A stretch of 64,000 bases of DNA from CADEDV01 sp964437415 (GTDB lineage: Bacteria; Bacteroidota; Bacteroidia; Chitinophagales; Chitinophagaceae): the NCBI GenBank assembly GCA_964437415.1, contig CAYTGN010000005.1, forward strand, positions 124,001 to 188,000, read 5' to 3'. This document shows, one piece after another, positions 52,316 to 61,194 of this stretch. Each line of letters starts with the position of its first letter. Within the stretch, counting starts at the first letter, position 1. The notes under the pieces were generated by a model that was given only the letters and a program-made list of their open reading frames with translations, searched no databases and was not told where the DNA came from. The translations under genes and the position numbers were made by a program.

Positions 52316-55162
52316 TTAAAGTTCTGCTTTAAGAAAACGGGCCGTATGGCTTTCTTTGCATTTCACTAATTCTTCCGGTGTTCCTTCAAACAAGATCTGC
52401 CCGCCGCCATCACCGCCTTCGGGACCAATGTCAATAACATGATCGGCCACTTTGATAACATCCATATTATGTTCTATCACCAGTACGGTGTTGCCCCTGT
52501 CCACTAATTTATTCAAAACATCCAGCAAATGCTGAATATCCTCAAAATGCAAACCTGTTGTGGGTTCATCAAGGATGTAAAAAGTTTTGCCGGTATCTCT
52601 TTTGCCCAGTTCAGTGGATAATTTCACCCGCTGCGCTTCGCCACCACTTAGAGTTACGGCCGACTGACCTAAAGTGATATAACCAAGCCCTACTTCCTCA
52701 AGCACTTTTATTTTCCGGTAGATATAAGGAACCGGCTGAAAAAATTCAACTGCTTCTTCCACTGTCATATCCAGCACATCGGCAATGGATTTGCCTTTGT
52801 AGCGTATCTCCAGGGTTTCTCTGTTATATCTTTTGCCATTGCATTTTTCACAATGCACATACACATCCGGCAAAAAATTCATTTCTATCACTTTCATACC
52901 GCCACCCTCACACACATCACAGCGGCCGCTTTTCACATTGAAAGAAAAACGGCCCGCATTATAACCCCTGATCTTTGCCTCGGGAATAGCTGCAAACAAT
53001 GTTCTTATATCTGTAAAGAACCCGCAGTAGGTGGCCGGGTTGCTCCGGGGTGTCCGCCCGATAGGCGATTGATCTATTTCAATTACTTTATCAATATGAT
53101 CCAGTCCTTTCACCGATTTATATTCCATTGCTGCCATCTTAGAGCCATAAGCATGTTTTGATAAGATCGGGTACAGCGTTTCATTGATCAACGTAGATTT
53201 ACCGCTGCCACTCACTCCTGTCACACAAATAAATTTTCCAAGCGGAAATTTTACATCTACGTTTTGCAGATTGTTTCCTTTTGCTCCTTTTAGCTCAATA
53301 AATTTTCCATTTCCTTTCCGTCTTTCTTTGGGCACTGCAATATGTCTTCTGCCGTTGAGGTAGCCGGATGTGAGTGTATCCAGTTCCAATAAATGTTTCG
53401 GGTCACCTTCCGCCACCACCCTGCCACCATGGAAACCGGCTTTCGGACCGATATCAATCAAATGATCCGCTGCAAGCATAATGTCTTTGTCATGCTCCAC
53501 CACCAGCACACTGTTGCCAATATCACGAAGATTTTTCAACGCTTCAATCAGGCGATGGTTATCTCTCTGGTGCAAACCAATGGAAGGTTCGTCGAGGATA
53601 TAAGTGATGCCCTGCAACTGTGAGCCGATCTGTGTGGCCAGCCGGATGCGTTGCGATTCGCCGCCGCTCAGACTCCTGGAAGGACGGTTCAATGTCAGGT
53701 AGGTGAGTCCTACATCAAGAAGAAATTGCAGCCGGTCTCTTATCTCTTTCAACACCTCCTTTGCAATTGTTCTTTGCTTATTATCTATCCGCAATTCAAT
53801 GCCATCAAACCATGCATACAAGTTGTCAAGGTTCATATTGCCCAGTTCGGCAATATTTCTTCCTGCCACCTTGAACCAGAGACTTTCTTTTTTCAATCTT
53901 GCCCCGCCGCAACCATCGCAAGGCTTCACGATCATGTAATCTTCCGTCCACTCCCGGATGTTTTCGCTGTAAGGATTGGCATACCAGCGTTGCAGCATAT
54001 TCACCACTCCTTCAAACGGGGCCGCCGGATCAAACTTCATGTTTTCAAAATCGAGATCTTCCTGTTGCCCCTCTTCGTTGCCGTACAATATAATATTGAG
54101 TTGCTTTTGAGATAACTTGCCAACCGGGGTGGTCAATGATATTTTATGTTTTTTGGCCGCCTCCTGTGCCTGGCGATATACCCATGCATCTCTTTCTTCG
54201 CCCAGCGGCGCTATGCCTCCTTCGCTGATGCTCAAAGAAGGATCGGCAATCACCGCTTCCATATTGATATGGTGCTTTGTGCCTAATCCTTTGCAAGCAG
54301 GACAGGCGCCATAGGGAGAATTAAAGGAAAACGAATTGGGTGAAGGTTCTTCATAACTAATACCCGTTTCTTCGCACATCAGTTGTTTACTGAACTGAAC
54401 AACTTTGTCGCTGTCGTTCACCGAAAGAAATAATAACTCTTTGCCCAGCTTCAATGTTTGCTGCACACTCTGGCTCAATCTTGCTTTCAGGTCATCGTTC
54501 ACCTGCAAACGGTCAACCACCAGTTCAATGTCATGAATCTTGTAGCGATCCACCTGCATCTTAGGCGCCAGGTCTTTCACTTCGCCATCCACTCTCACTT
54601 TTAAAAAACCTTTTTTTCTGACATCTTCAAATAATTCCCGGTAATGTCCTTTTCGACCCCGCACCAATGGAGCCAGCAGGCTGATTTTTTTACCTTCGAA
54701 CCGGCTGAAGATATTTTCCACTATCTCTTCCTCACTCCACTTCACCATTTTTTGGCCGGTGTTATAGGAATATGCTTCGCCAATTCTTGCAAACAGCAAG
54801 CGGAGGAAATCATATATCTCGGTAACCGTTCCGACAGTGGAACGTGGGTTCTTGTTGGTGGTCTTTTGTTCAATAGAAATAACAGGTGACAACCCGGTGA
54901 TCTTGTCCACATCGGGTCGCTCCATATCACCAATGAACTGGCGGGCATAGGCGCCAAATGTTTCCATATACCTGCGCTGACCTTCGGCATAAATGGTATC
55001 AAAAGCCAAAGATGATTTTCCGCTGCCGCTGATTCCGGTGATGACTACCAGTTTGTTTTTAGGAATAGAAATATCAATATTCTTGAGGTTGTGTACTCTT
55101 GCACCAAGTACTTCGATACTCTCCTTTTCCGCTTGCGTTGCTGTTCCGTTGTCTTTTGCCAT
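52316..55162 (-). CDS. uvrA: UvrABC excinuclease subunit A
   Basis: I set the start at 55162 (MAKDNGTATQAEKESIEVLG), as the upstream in-frame extension (51 residues) does not fit the family. The 948-residue protein has two ABC ATPase halves: Walker A GISGSGKSS and GVSGSGKST, and signatures SLSGGESQRIRLATQ and TLSGGEAQRVKLSTE. The zinc-finger cysteines are visible in PYGACPACKGLG and in CDVCEGGG...CEKCNGKRY. It recognises DNA damage in nucleotide excision repair and loads UvrB. Length and motifs are complete. Confidence 0.96.
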   Translation of the reverse strand: MAKDNGTATQAEKESIEVLGARVHNLKNIDISIPKNKLVVITGISGSGKSSLAFDTIYAEGQRRYMETFGAYARQFIGDMERPDVDKITGLSPVISIEQKTTNKNPRSTVGTVTEIYDFLRLLFARIGEAYSYNTGQKMVKWSEEEIVENIFSRFEGKKISLLAPLVRGRKGHYRELFEDVRKKGFLKVRVDGEVKDLAPKMQVDRYKIHDIELVVDRLQVNDDLKARLSQSVQQTLKLGKELLFLSVNDSDKVVQFSKQLMCEETGISYEEPSPNSFSFNSPYGACPACKGLGTKHHINMEAVIADPSLSISEGGIAPLGEERDAWVYRQAQEAAKKHKISLTTPVGKLSQKQLNIILYGNEEGQQEDLDFENMKFDPAAPFEGVVNMLQRWYANPYSENIREWTEDYMIVKPCDGCGGARLKKESLWFKVAGRNIAELGNMNLDNLYAWFDGIELRIDNKQRTIAKEVLKEIRDRLQFLLDVGLTYLTLNRPSRSLSGGESQRIRLATQIGSQLQGITYILDEPSIGLHQRDNHRLIEALKNLRDIGNSVLVVEHDKDIMLAADHLIDIGPKAGFHGGRVVAEGDPKHLLELDTLTSGYLNGRRHIAVPKERRKGNGKFIELKGAKGNNLQNVDVKFPLGKFICVTGVSGSGKSTLINETLYPILSKHAYGSKMAAMEYKSVKGLDHIDKVIEIDQSPIGRTPRSNPATYCGFFTDIRTLFAAIPEAKIRGYNAGRFSFNVKSGRCDVCEGGGMKVIEMNFLPDVYVHCEKCNGKRYNRETLEIRYKGKSIADVLDMTVEEAVEFFQPVPYIYRKIKVLEEVGLGYITLGQSAVTLSGGEAQRVKLSTELGKRDTGKTFYILDEPTTGLHFEDIQHLLDVLNKLVDRGNTVLVIEHNMDVIKVADHVIDIGPEGGDGGGQILFEGTPEELVKCKESHTARFLKAEL

Positions 55163-55372
55163 AAGTAAAGGATGACGAAGATACTGATTCGCCGATGTTA
55201 TGCTGAAGGCATCCAAACAACAATCATCGGGCAAAAAGGTTATAAAAGAACACTCTATAATCACATGGGTGGAAAAAAATATCCGGATTTTTTCACCAAT
55301 TCTTAATTCTGGCATAATATTTTGAAACAGTAGCCCAGAGTACCAATTCTATCAAATTAAAAAAATCGTATT

Positions 55373-55966
55373 ATGAAAAGAACCATTGCAATAATGGCGG
55401 CAGGCTTTTTTTGCCTTGCAGTTGTAACAGCTTCCGCACAGGAAACATGGGACCCCCGGAAAAACCCAACCGTAGATTCGATCATTTCCAAACATAAAGA
55501 CAATGTTGTGCCAATGCCTCCGGCTTTGACCGTTGATAAGATTTTTCCAGTGCTGGGACAATATGAGTCGGCAGTGAACGCTGATGCTGCATCTGTAACT
55601 ATCACACTTGACAGTGAGAACAAGGGTGTGATATGGGTAGAAGGTTTGCCGCAGGGCAAAATAAAAGCCATCCTGCTCAGGTCTCCCTCTACTTACAAAA
55701 TACCGTCACAAAAAACAGCCGATGAAAAAGAAGTGGCCGAAGGAACTCTCGTATATGATAAAGAGACAAACACCCTGAGCATTTGTATCGGCAAACCCTT
55801 CAATACTGAAAACCCGATGGCGGCTTTTGCAGCAGAGCCTGAATCGAACGTAGATGAAGTTGCCACAAAACAGGTAAAATCCAAGGCAAAAGTGAAAGAG
55901 GTGGAAAAACCCAAACCCTGGATCTATGCCGGCACCAAAGTGGAGACGCAAACCGCAATGAATTAA
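55373..55966 (+). CDS. Secreted protein of unknown function
   Basis: The 197-residue protein has a signal peptide (MKRTIAIMAAGFFCLAVVTA, cleavage after SAQ). The mature region starts with ETWDPRKNPTVDSIISKHKD and contains beta strands around ASVTITLDSENKGVIWVEGL. The C-terminal third is Lys/Glu/Val-rich (VKSKAKVKEVEKPKPW), probably disordered or binding. I recognise no family. It stands alone between uvrA (divergent) and a terminator at 56011, so it is probably monocistronic. Confidence 0.75.
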   Translation: MKRTIAIMAAGFFCLAVVTASAQETWDPRKNPTVDSIISKHKDNVVPMPPALTVDKIFPVLGQYESAVNADAASVTITLDSENKGVIWVEGLPQGKIKAILLRSPSTYKIPSQKTADEKEVAEGTLVYDKETNTLSICIGKPFNTENPMAAFAAEPESNVDEVATKQVKSKAKVKEVEKPKPWIYAGTKVETQTAMN

Positions 55967-56010
55967 GTTTAATAGCTGTTAGAAGTGTTTTCAGATTCAA
56001 AGGGACGAGA

Positions 56011-56038
56011 AGAGGCTGCTAATTGCAGCCTCTTTCTT
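56011..56038 (+). terminator. Intrinsic terminator
   Basis: AGAGGCTGC (56011-56019) and GCAGCCTCT (56025-56033) form a 9-bp perfect stem with a 5-base loop, followed by TTCTTATTTTT. It ends transcription of the secreted protein gene at 55373-55966. Confidence 0.88.
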
Positions 56039-56060
56039 ATTTTTAGCTAAAACAATCCGC

Positions 56061-56600
56061 ATGTTTGGGCTCTTCAGAAAAAAACCGGCCGGCATTAAGA
56101 CAATTGATACCGTATGGATTAGTGAAGCCGATAAACTCAATGCTCTGGCAAAGGAATGGGTAACGAATAATGATACCGTATTTGTAGCCTGGTTTGAGGA
56201 AAGCCTGCGAAACCTGGAAACGCTTATGCAAAATTCTTCACCCGTCCCTTTTCATCTTTTTATGGCAAGGGAGGTTTCAAGGATGCAGATCAATGGCAAA
56301 CCGGTGATCTTTATTGAACATTATCCATTGGCGGCAAAAGAAGATGAACTGTTTCAAAAACTGGAACTAAAGGAAGTGAAAGTATGGTCCGCATTAGACG
56401 AGCCCCTCTTCCATCGTTTTGGCGGTGAAAAGATCATCCAGATGATGAAACAGTTGGGCATGAAAGAGGAAGAACCTATTCAGCATAGCATGATTAGCAA
56501 AGCCATCCGCAATGCCCAGCAAAAAATAGCAGCCAAACTCACTGTGGAGCAATCAGCCCGTTCGCAAAAGGACTGGCTCACCAAAAACCTCCCGGCCTGA
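56061..56600 (+). CDS. Stand-alone protein resembling the end of the SecA motor domain
   Basis: This 179-residue cytoplasmic protein lacks a signal peptide. Its C-terminal half, LFHRFGGEKIIQMMKQLGM then EEEPIQHSMISKAIRNAQQK, matches the SecA segment at the end of the second nucleotide-binding fold (compare E. coli SecA: FASDRVSGMMRKLGM and AIEHPWVTKAIANAQRKVE). The N-terminal half (KLNALAKEWVTNNDTVFVAWF) looks like a helicase-C-type strand-helix unit with no Walker A motif. It is far too short to be a motor. It could be a decayed SecA-derived regulator or a conserved small partner of the Sec pathway. It starts 23 bp after the terminator, so it must have its own promoter or rely on readthrough. 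Confidence 0.65.
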   Translation: MFGLFRKKPAGIKTIDTVWISEADKLNALAKEWVTNNDTVFVAWFEESLRNLETLMQNSSPVPFHLFMAREVSRMQINGKPVIFIEHYPLAAKEDELFQKLELKEVKVWSALDEPLFHRFGGEKIIQMMKQLGMKEEEPIQHSMISKAIRNAQQKIAAKLTVEQSARSQKDWLTKNLPA

Positions 56601-56666
56601 AACCCTTTGTCATCCTGTGCTTCCGCCATTCAACCAAACAAGTGTTTGGTATTTTGCAAAATTTTA

Positions 56667-56698
56667 TTTGGCCGATCAGCTATCCGATATTTTCTTTG
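56667..56698 (+). promoter_or_regulatory. Candidate Bacteroidota promoter for the met operon leader
   Basis: TTTG at 56667-56670 (-33 element) and TTTCTTTG at 56691-56698 (one mismatch to the TAnnTTTG -7 element) are 20 bases apart, the normal spacing for the main Bacteroidota sigma factor. This would start transcription near 56705, just ahead of the SAM-I aptamer at 56718. Confidence 0.5.
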
Positions 56699-56717
56699 CA
56701 ATAGTTCTTTACTATCA

Positions 56718-56838
56718 CTTATCAAGAAAGGCTGAGGGTAATGGCCCGATGAAGCCTTGACAACCTCCCGCATTTTGTTTGTATGAACAAAGTGAGGAAA
56801 GGTGCCAATTCCATCTCGCCTTAGGCGAGGCAGATAAG
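56718..56838 (+). ncRNA. SAM-I (S-box) riboswitch aptamer
   Basis: CTTATC (56718-56723) pairs with GATAAG (56833-56838) as P1. The core then reads AAGAAAGGCTGAGGG, TGGCCCGATGAAGCC, CAACC and AGGTGCCAATTCC, which are canonical S-box blocks forming P2 with its kink-turn, P3 and the J3/4 region. P4 is CTCGCC/GGCGAG over a TTA loop (56815-56829). It binds S-adenosylmethionine. The downstream terminator at 56883-56912 and the methionine genes after it fit a transcription-off switch. TCAGAT (56839-56844) can pair with ATCTGA (56886-56891) of the terminator arm, a plausible antiterminator. Confidence 0.94.
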
Positions 56839-56882
56839 TCAGATCAACGCTTCGAAATAGTTTATATAACAATATTTAAAAG

Positions 56883-56912
56883 CTCATCTGATTTGTCGGG
56901 TGAGTTTTTTTT
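56883..56912 (+). terminator. Riboswitch-controlled intrinsic terminator
   Basis: CTCATC (56883-56888) pairs with GGTGAG (56899-56904), including one G-U pair, and is followed by eight T. Its 5' arm overlaps a stretch able to pair with the region right after P1 of the SAM-I aptamer, so SAM binding should favour this terminator. Confidence 0.85.
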
Positions 56913-56990
56913 ATTCGTTTTCTTCAATGAGAAAGGAGTGAGGCCCTCCCGGTAGTCTTTCTTGACAAAGTGATGAAACTGTATCAACAA

Positions 56991-57011
56991 TCCTGTCTGC
57001 CGACAGGCAGG
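56991..57011. repeat. Short palindromic intergenic repeat, copy 2
   Basis: TCCTGTCTGCCGACAGGCAGG, with CCTGTC/GACAGG arms, matches the copy at 47604-47624 at 20 of 21 positions. It lies in the met leader, 78 bases after the riboswitch terminator. Confidence 0.65.
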
Positions 57012-57035
57012 CTTTCATCATCGCTTCCAGTTTAA

Positions 57036-57191
57036 ATGAACTGGCAACCTAAAACAAAAAAGATGAGCACATCACAACAATCCCATTCACCACAAATAGC
57101 TGCAACAGTATTGGCGCTATTAATCAAAGAAAACCCCTTTTGCCTCAATAAAACAAGCCTGCTGATCAAAATCTGTTGGAACAGGCGTTAG
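57036..57191 (+). CDS. Possible small ORF in the met leader
   Basis: ATG at 57036 (or 57063, MSTSQQSHSPQIAATVLALL) opens a 51-codon frame ending at 57191. Near its 3' end an overlapping frame continues with LLEQALVYCCLRHYPAIIMQ, so a small frameshift could link the two. No family is recognised. Its position between a SAM-I switch and metY makes it either a co-regulated small protein or a leader peptide. Low confidence that it is translated. Confidence 0.25.
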   Translation: MNWQPKTKKMSTSQQSHSPQIAATVLALLIKENPFCLNKTSLLIKICWNRR

Positions 57192-57247
57192 TTTACTGTT
57201 GCTTGCGGCATTATCCGGCGATTATCATGCAAACAAAAAATTAACAA

Positions 57248-57481
57248 ATGAATAAAACAGAATTACGGCAAAAGTCCACTACTTTCATGGAGTATTTAAG
57301 CCAATGCTTGTCTCTCCCCGTAATATCATTTGTTTTTCTCCGGCAACAATTTGTTGTTGCATTTGTAGTATGCCGTAAGGCATACGTTGCTATTGCCGCT
57401 ACCGGCCAGCAACCCGCTTTACGGCTCCCCGGTTTTTTCTCAGCAAATTTTCAAACCATTAAAATTTACAAATATGAGTAA
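57248..57481 (+). CDS. Possible small ORF overlapping the metY start
   Basis: A 77-codon frame from ATG 57248 (MNKTELRQKSTTFMEYLSQC) contains a hydrophobic stretch (LPVISFVFLRQQFVVAFVVC) and ends 8 bases inside metY, so translation could be coupled. Two hairpins lie within it. I recognise no family. The second half may be only leader RNA read by chance. Low confidence. Confidence 0.25.
   Translation: MNKTELRQKSTTFMEYLSQCLSLPVISFVFLRQQFVVAFVVCRKAYVAIAATGQQPALRLPGFFSANFQTIKIYKYE
57343..57385 (+). other. Two adjacent hairpins in the met leader
   Basis: GCAACAA/TTGTTGC (57343-57349, 57354-57360) and GTATGCC/GGCATAC (57368-57374, 57379-57385) each form a 7-bp perfect stem with a 4-base loop. They lie about 90 bases before the metY start, well away from the SAM-I element, and may affect translation or RNA stability. 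Confidence 0.45.
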
Positions 57482-58796
57482 CTATCGTTTCGAGACACTG
57501 CAATTGCATGCAGGCCAGCAACCAGACCCGACAACCAAATCAAGGGCGGTTCCTATTTATCAAACAACATCCTATGTATTTGACAATTCTGAACATGCCG
57601 CCAACCTGTTTGGCTTAAAACAGTTTGGCAACATTTATAGCCGTATCATGAACCCGACCAATGATGTTTTTGAACAACGTATTGCTGCGCTGGAAGGCGG
57701 TGTGGCAGCGTTGGCAACTTCATCAGGCCAGGCAGCACAGTTCCTTGCCCTGAACAACATCCTGCAAGCCGGAGATAATTTTGTTTCCACTTCTTATCTC
57801 TATGGCGGCACTTACAACCAGTTTAAAGTGGCTTTCAAACGCCTGGGTATTGATGTTCGTTTTGCTGATGGCGATAATGTGGACAGCTTTGTGCCGCATA
57901 TTGATAAAAACACCAAAGCCATCTTCCTGGAAACGATCGGCAATCCCCGTCTCAACATTCCTGATTTTGAAAAATTCGTGGCGCTGGCCAAAGAATATGA
58001 CCTGCCGCTGGTTGTTGATAATACATTCGGCGCCGGTGGTTACCTGTTCAAACCATTGGAATGGGGCGCCAACGTGGTGGTGAATTCAACCACGAAATGG
58101 ATCGGTGGCCATGGCACATCCATCGGTGGTGTGATCATTGATGGCGGCAACTATAACTGGGGCAATGGAAAATTTCCGCAATTTACCGAGCCCAGCGAAG
58201 GTTATCATGGTTTGAAATTCTGGGAAATCTTTGGCGATAACAATCCGCTGGGTTTGCCCAATATCGCTTTCATCATCCGGGCAAGAGTGGAAGGTCTTCG
58301 TGACTTCGGCGCTTCACAAAGCCCCTTCAATTCTTTCCTCAACCTGCAGGGCTTGGAAACACTTAGCCTTCGTGTGCAGCGCCAGGTGGATAATGCACTG
58401 GAACTGGCACAATGGCTCGAATCACATCCGCAGATAGAATTTGTGTGGTATCCCGGTTTGAAAAGCAGCCCGTATCACAACCTTGCCAAAAAATATCTTA
58501 CCAATGGTTTTGGCGGTGTGCTGCAGTTTGGCATCAAAGGCGGCATTGAGAACGGTCGCAAGTTTGTTGACTCATTAAAGCTGATAAGCCACCTCGCCAA
58601 TGTGGGTGATGCAAAAACTTTAGTGATACATCCTGCCTCAACAACACATGAACAACTGACAGAAGAAGAAAGACTGGCAGCCGGTGTATTACCAAATCTT
58701 GTCCGCATCAGCGCCGGTATCGAGCATATCGAAGACATCAAAGCCGATGTGGAGCAGGCATTGCAAAAAGTTTTCAGTAAAGAACTGGTGGCATAA
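57474..58796 (+). CDS. metY: O-acetylhomoserine sulfhydrylase (PLP-dependent)
   Basis: The ATG at 57474 gives MSNYRFETLQLHAGQQPDPT, the usual start of this family; an in-frame extension upstream is leader sequence. The 440-residue enzyme has RAVPIYQTTSYVF, the PLP region TSSGQAAQFLALNNI, and the Schiff-base Lys208 in NSTTKWIGGHG. GLKSSPYHNLAKKYL and VIHPASTTHEQLTEEE follow near the C-terminus. It makes homocysteine from O-acetylhomoserine and sulfide, the direct-sulfhydrylation route to methionine. It is the first full gene behind the SAM-I riboswitch and is followed after 2 bp by metX. Confidence 0.95.
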   Translation: MSNYRFETLQLHAGQQPDPTTKSRAVPIYQTTSYVFDNSEHAANLFGLKQFGNIYSRIMNPTNDVFEQRIAALEGGVAALATSSGQAAQFLALNNILQAGDNFVSTSYLYGGTYNQFKVAFKRLGIDVRFADGDNVDSFVPHIDKNTKAIFLETIGNPRLNIPDFEKFVALAKEYDLPLVVDNTFGAGGYLFKPLEWGANVVVNSTTKWIGGHGTSIGGVIIDGGNYNWGNGKFPQFTEPSEGYHGLKFWEIFGDNNPLGLPNIAFIIRARVEGLRDFGASQSPFNSFLNLQGLETLSLRVQRQVDNALELAQWLESHPQIEFVWYPGLKSSPYHNLAKKYLTNGFGGVLQFGIKGGIENGRKFVDSLKLISHLANVGDAKTLVIHPASTTHEQLTEEERLAAGVLPNLVRISAGIEHIEDIKADVEQALQKVFSKELVA

Positions 58797-58798
58797 AC

Positions 58799-59854
58799 AT
58801 GACGAACATTTTCAACCATAATCATCCGTTCACATTAGCTTCAGGTGAAACCCTTCCCGGGTTTCACCTGGCTTATACCACCCATGGCAAACTGAATGCG
58901 GCAAAAGACAATGTGGTATGGATTTTTCATGCCCTCACGGCCAACAGCAATCCTGTGGAATGGTGGCCGGGCCTGGTGGGTGAAGGAAAATTCTTTGATC
59001 CTGTAAAGTATTTCATCGTTTGTGCCAACAAGCCGGGCAGCCCCTATGGCAGCATTTCGCCACTGAGTGTAAACCCGAAAACCAACGAGCCTTACTACTA
59101 CGATCTCCCTGCCTTTTCTATTAATGATATGATAAGAACATACCAGCACCTGAAAGATTTTTTGGGAATAGAAAAAGTGCTGGTGGGTTTGGGTGGCAGC
59201 ACCGGCGGTATGCAACTGCTGGAATGGGCCATTGAAGAACCGGAATTGTTTGAACATATCGTTCCCATTGCTACCAATGCTGTGCTATCACCATGGGGCA
59301 TTGCCTTTAATGCATCACAGCGCATGGCGATTGAAACAGACAATAGCTGGCTGGAAAGGAAACCGGACGCCGGGCAAAAAGGACTCGCAACAGCCCGTTC
59401 GATTGCCTTGTTATCCTATCGTCATTATAATGGCTTTGATATTACACAGGCAAGAGATAAAGCTTTTGTTTACCTGGCTGATGGGGTGGAATATGCTGCA
59501 GATAATTACCAGCGTTACCAGGGTTTGAAACTGGTGAATCGTTTTAATGCCGCCTGTTATTACCGGCTTACACAGAGCATGGACAGCCATGATGTGGGCC
59601 GCAACCGAAATGGAGTGGTCAATGCATTGAAAAAAATTACAGCAAGAGCTTTAGTCATCGGTATTGAGTCAGATGTCCTTTATCCTATTACCGAACAGGA
59701 ATTTTTGCAAAAAAATATTCCCGGTGCCGAACTACTGAGCATTGCCAGTGATTTTGGCCATGATGGTTTTTTGCTGGAATATGAAAAGATCGAAACCGCT
59801 TTAAAAAAATTTATTGAAGAAAAAACATCGCATCGTTTAAAAATTGCGAATTAA
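58799..59854 (+). CDS. metX: Homoserine O-acetyltransferase
   Basis: The 351-residue alpha/beta hydrolase-fold enzyme acetylates homoserine with acetyl-CoA, giving the substrate for MetY. Family blocks are VVWIFHALTANSNPVEWWPG and CANKPGSPYGSISPLS, with nucleophile Ser134 in GGSTGGMQLLEW. The late Asp and His are expected in GIESDVLYPITEQEF and SDFGHDGFLLEYE. The gene starts 2 bp after metY and ends 4 bp before hom, so the three form a tight operon. Confidence 0.95.
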   Translation: MTNIFNHNHPFTLASGETLPGFHLAYTTHGKLNAAKDNVVWIFHALTANSNPVEWWPGLVGEGKFFDPVKYFIVCANKPGSPYGSISPLSVNPKTNEPYYYDLPAFSINDMIRTYQHLKDFLGIEKVLVGLGGSTGGMQLLEWAIEEPELFEHIVPIATNAVLSPWGIAFNASQRMAIETDNSWLERKPDAGQKGLATARSIALLSYRHYNGFDITQARDKAFVYLADGVEYAADNYQRYQGLKLVNRFNAACYYRLTQSMDSHDVGRNRNGVVNALKKITARALVIGIESDVLYPITEQEFLQKNIPGAELLSIASDFGHDGFLLEYEKIETALKKFIEEKTSHRLKIAN

Positions 59855-59858
59855 GAGT

Positions 59859-61118
59859 ATGGAAACACATAAACAGTTAACAATCGGATTATTCGGATTT
59901 GGTGTGGTGGGTGAAGGCCTGTACAAAGTGTTACAGCAAACCCCTTCCCTTTCTGCCAGCATCAAAAAAGTCTGCATTAAGAACCCGGAGAAGAAGAGAG
60001 ATGCGCCTGCTTCGTTATTTACTACGGATAAAGTGGAACTGCTTTTCGACCCGGAAATAAATGTGATCGTGGAAGTGATTGACGATGCCGATGCGGCTTT
60101 CCAGATTGTAAGCACAGCTTTAAAAAACGGTAAAGATGTGGTCAGCGCCAGCAAAAAGATGATCGCCGAGCATTTGCCTGCGCTGCTGCAACTGCAACAG
60201 GAAACAGGCCGTTCTTTGTTGTATGAATCAGCAGCCTGCGCTTCCATACCTGTCATCCGCAACCTGGAAGAATATTATGACAATGACCTCCTGCACTCTA
60301 TCAAAGCCATCGTGAACGGCTCTACCAATTATATACTCACCAAAATGTTTGAGGAAGGGCTTGATTTCAAACAGGCATTGTTGCAGGCGCAGCAACTGGG
60401 TTTTGCCGAAAGTAATCCCAAGCTGGATGTAGAGGGCTATGACGCCGTCAATAAATGGACCTTCCTGCTCACCCATGCCTATGGCATCATTGAATCACCC
60501 AATGATATTCTGTTCAACGGCATTCAGAACATACATGCTGCCGATGCGGTGGTGGCCAAAGCAAGAAACCAGCAGATCAAACTGGTGGCCCAGGCTAAAA
60601 AGCTAAAAACCGGGCAGGTGGCCGCTTTTGTATTGCCGCAATTTGTGAAACAGGAAGATCATTTATCATTTGTAAAAAATGAATACAACGGTGTCGTCAT
60701 CGAATCGGGTTTTGCCGACAAACAATTCTTTTATGGCAAAGGCGCCGGCAGTTTTCCGACTGCATCGGCGGTACTGAGTGATATATCAGCACTGCGTTAT
60801 CAATATAAATACGAGTACAAAAAACTCTACCATCACAAACCGCATGAGATCAGCGATGAGATTTTCCTGAAAGTATATATCAGTTTTGACGACCTAGCAG
60901 CGGTGCCCAAAGACCGTTTTGAATGGATCGAGGAATGGCATGCGCAGGAAGAAAGAAAATACCTGGTGGGTGTTATCTCTTTTGAAGAACTGAAGAAAAA
61001 TAATTGGTGGAAAGAAAATAATACATCCCTCATCCTCACTCCCGACCCGGTGATAGAAGATGTGGAAATAAGAAAGCTGAAAAAGAAAAGCCTGGAGCTT
61101 GCCGGAATTTTTTTGTAG
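59859..61118 (+). CDS. hom: Homoserine dehydrogenase
   Basis: The ATG at 59859 (METHKQLTIGLFGFGVVGEG) is chosen over a TTG at 59844 that overlaps metX. The 419-residue enzyme has the NAD(P) site GLFGFGVVGEGLYKVL, the catalytic-domain blocks YESAACASIPVIRNLEEYY, IKAIVNGSTNYILTKMFEEG and PKLDVEGYDAVNKW. GKGAGSFPTASAVLSDI follows in the substrate region. The C-terminal about 100 residues may be an ACT-like remnant but lack a clear signature. It reduces aspartate semialdehyde to homoserine, supplying the metX substrate, so the operon covers three consecutive steps to homocysteine. Confidence 0.94.
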   Translation: METHKQLTIGLFGFGVVGEGLYKVLQQTPSLSASIKKVCIKNPEKKRDAPASLFTTDKVELLFDPEINVIVEVIDDADAAFQIVSTALKNGKDVVSASKKMIAEHLPALLQLQQETGRSLLYESAACASIPVIRNLEEYYDNDLLHSIKAIVNGSTNYILTKMFEEGLDFKQALLQAQQLGFAESNPKLDVEGYDAVNKWTFLLTHAYGIIESPNDILFNGIQNIHAADAVVAKARNQQIKLVAQAKKLKTGQVAAFVLPQFVKQEDHLSFVKNEYNGVVIESGFADKQFFYGKGAGSFPTASAVLSDISALRYQYKYEYKKLYHHKPHEISDEIFLKVYISFDDLAAVPKDRFEWIEEWHAQEERKYLVGVISFEELKKNNWWKENNTSLILTPDPVIEDVEIRKLKKKSLELAGIFL

Positions 61119-61194
61119 AAAAGGGAGAACGGAAAATAGAAACCAGGGAAGAGCAGTGCTATCAGACAAATAGGTAGTGCTGCAGTTTGAAATC

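Noticed and set aside
52316..55315. UvrA starting at 55315
   Set aside because: The first 51 residues do not fit the family and the ATG at 55162 gives a normal N-terminus.
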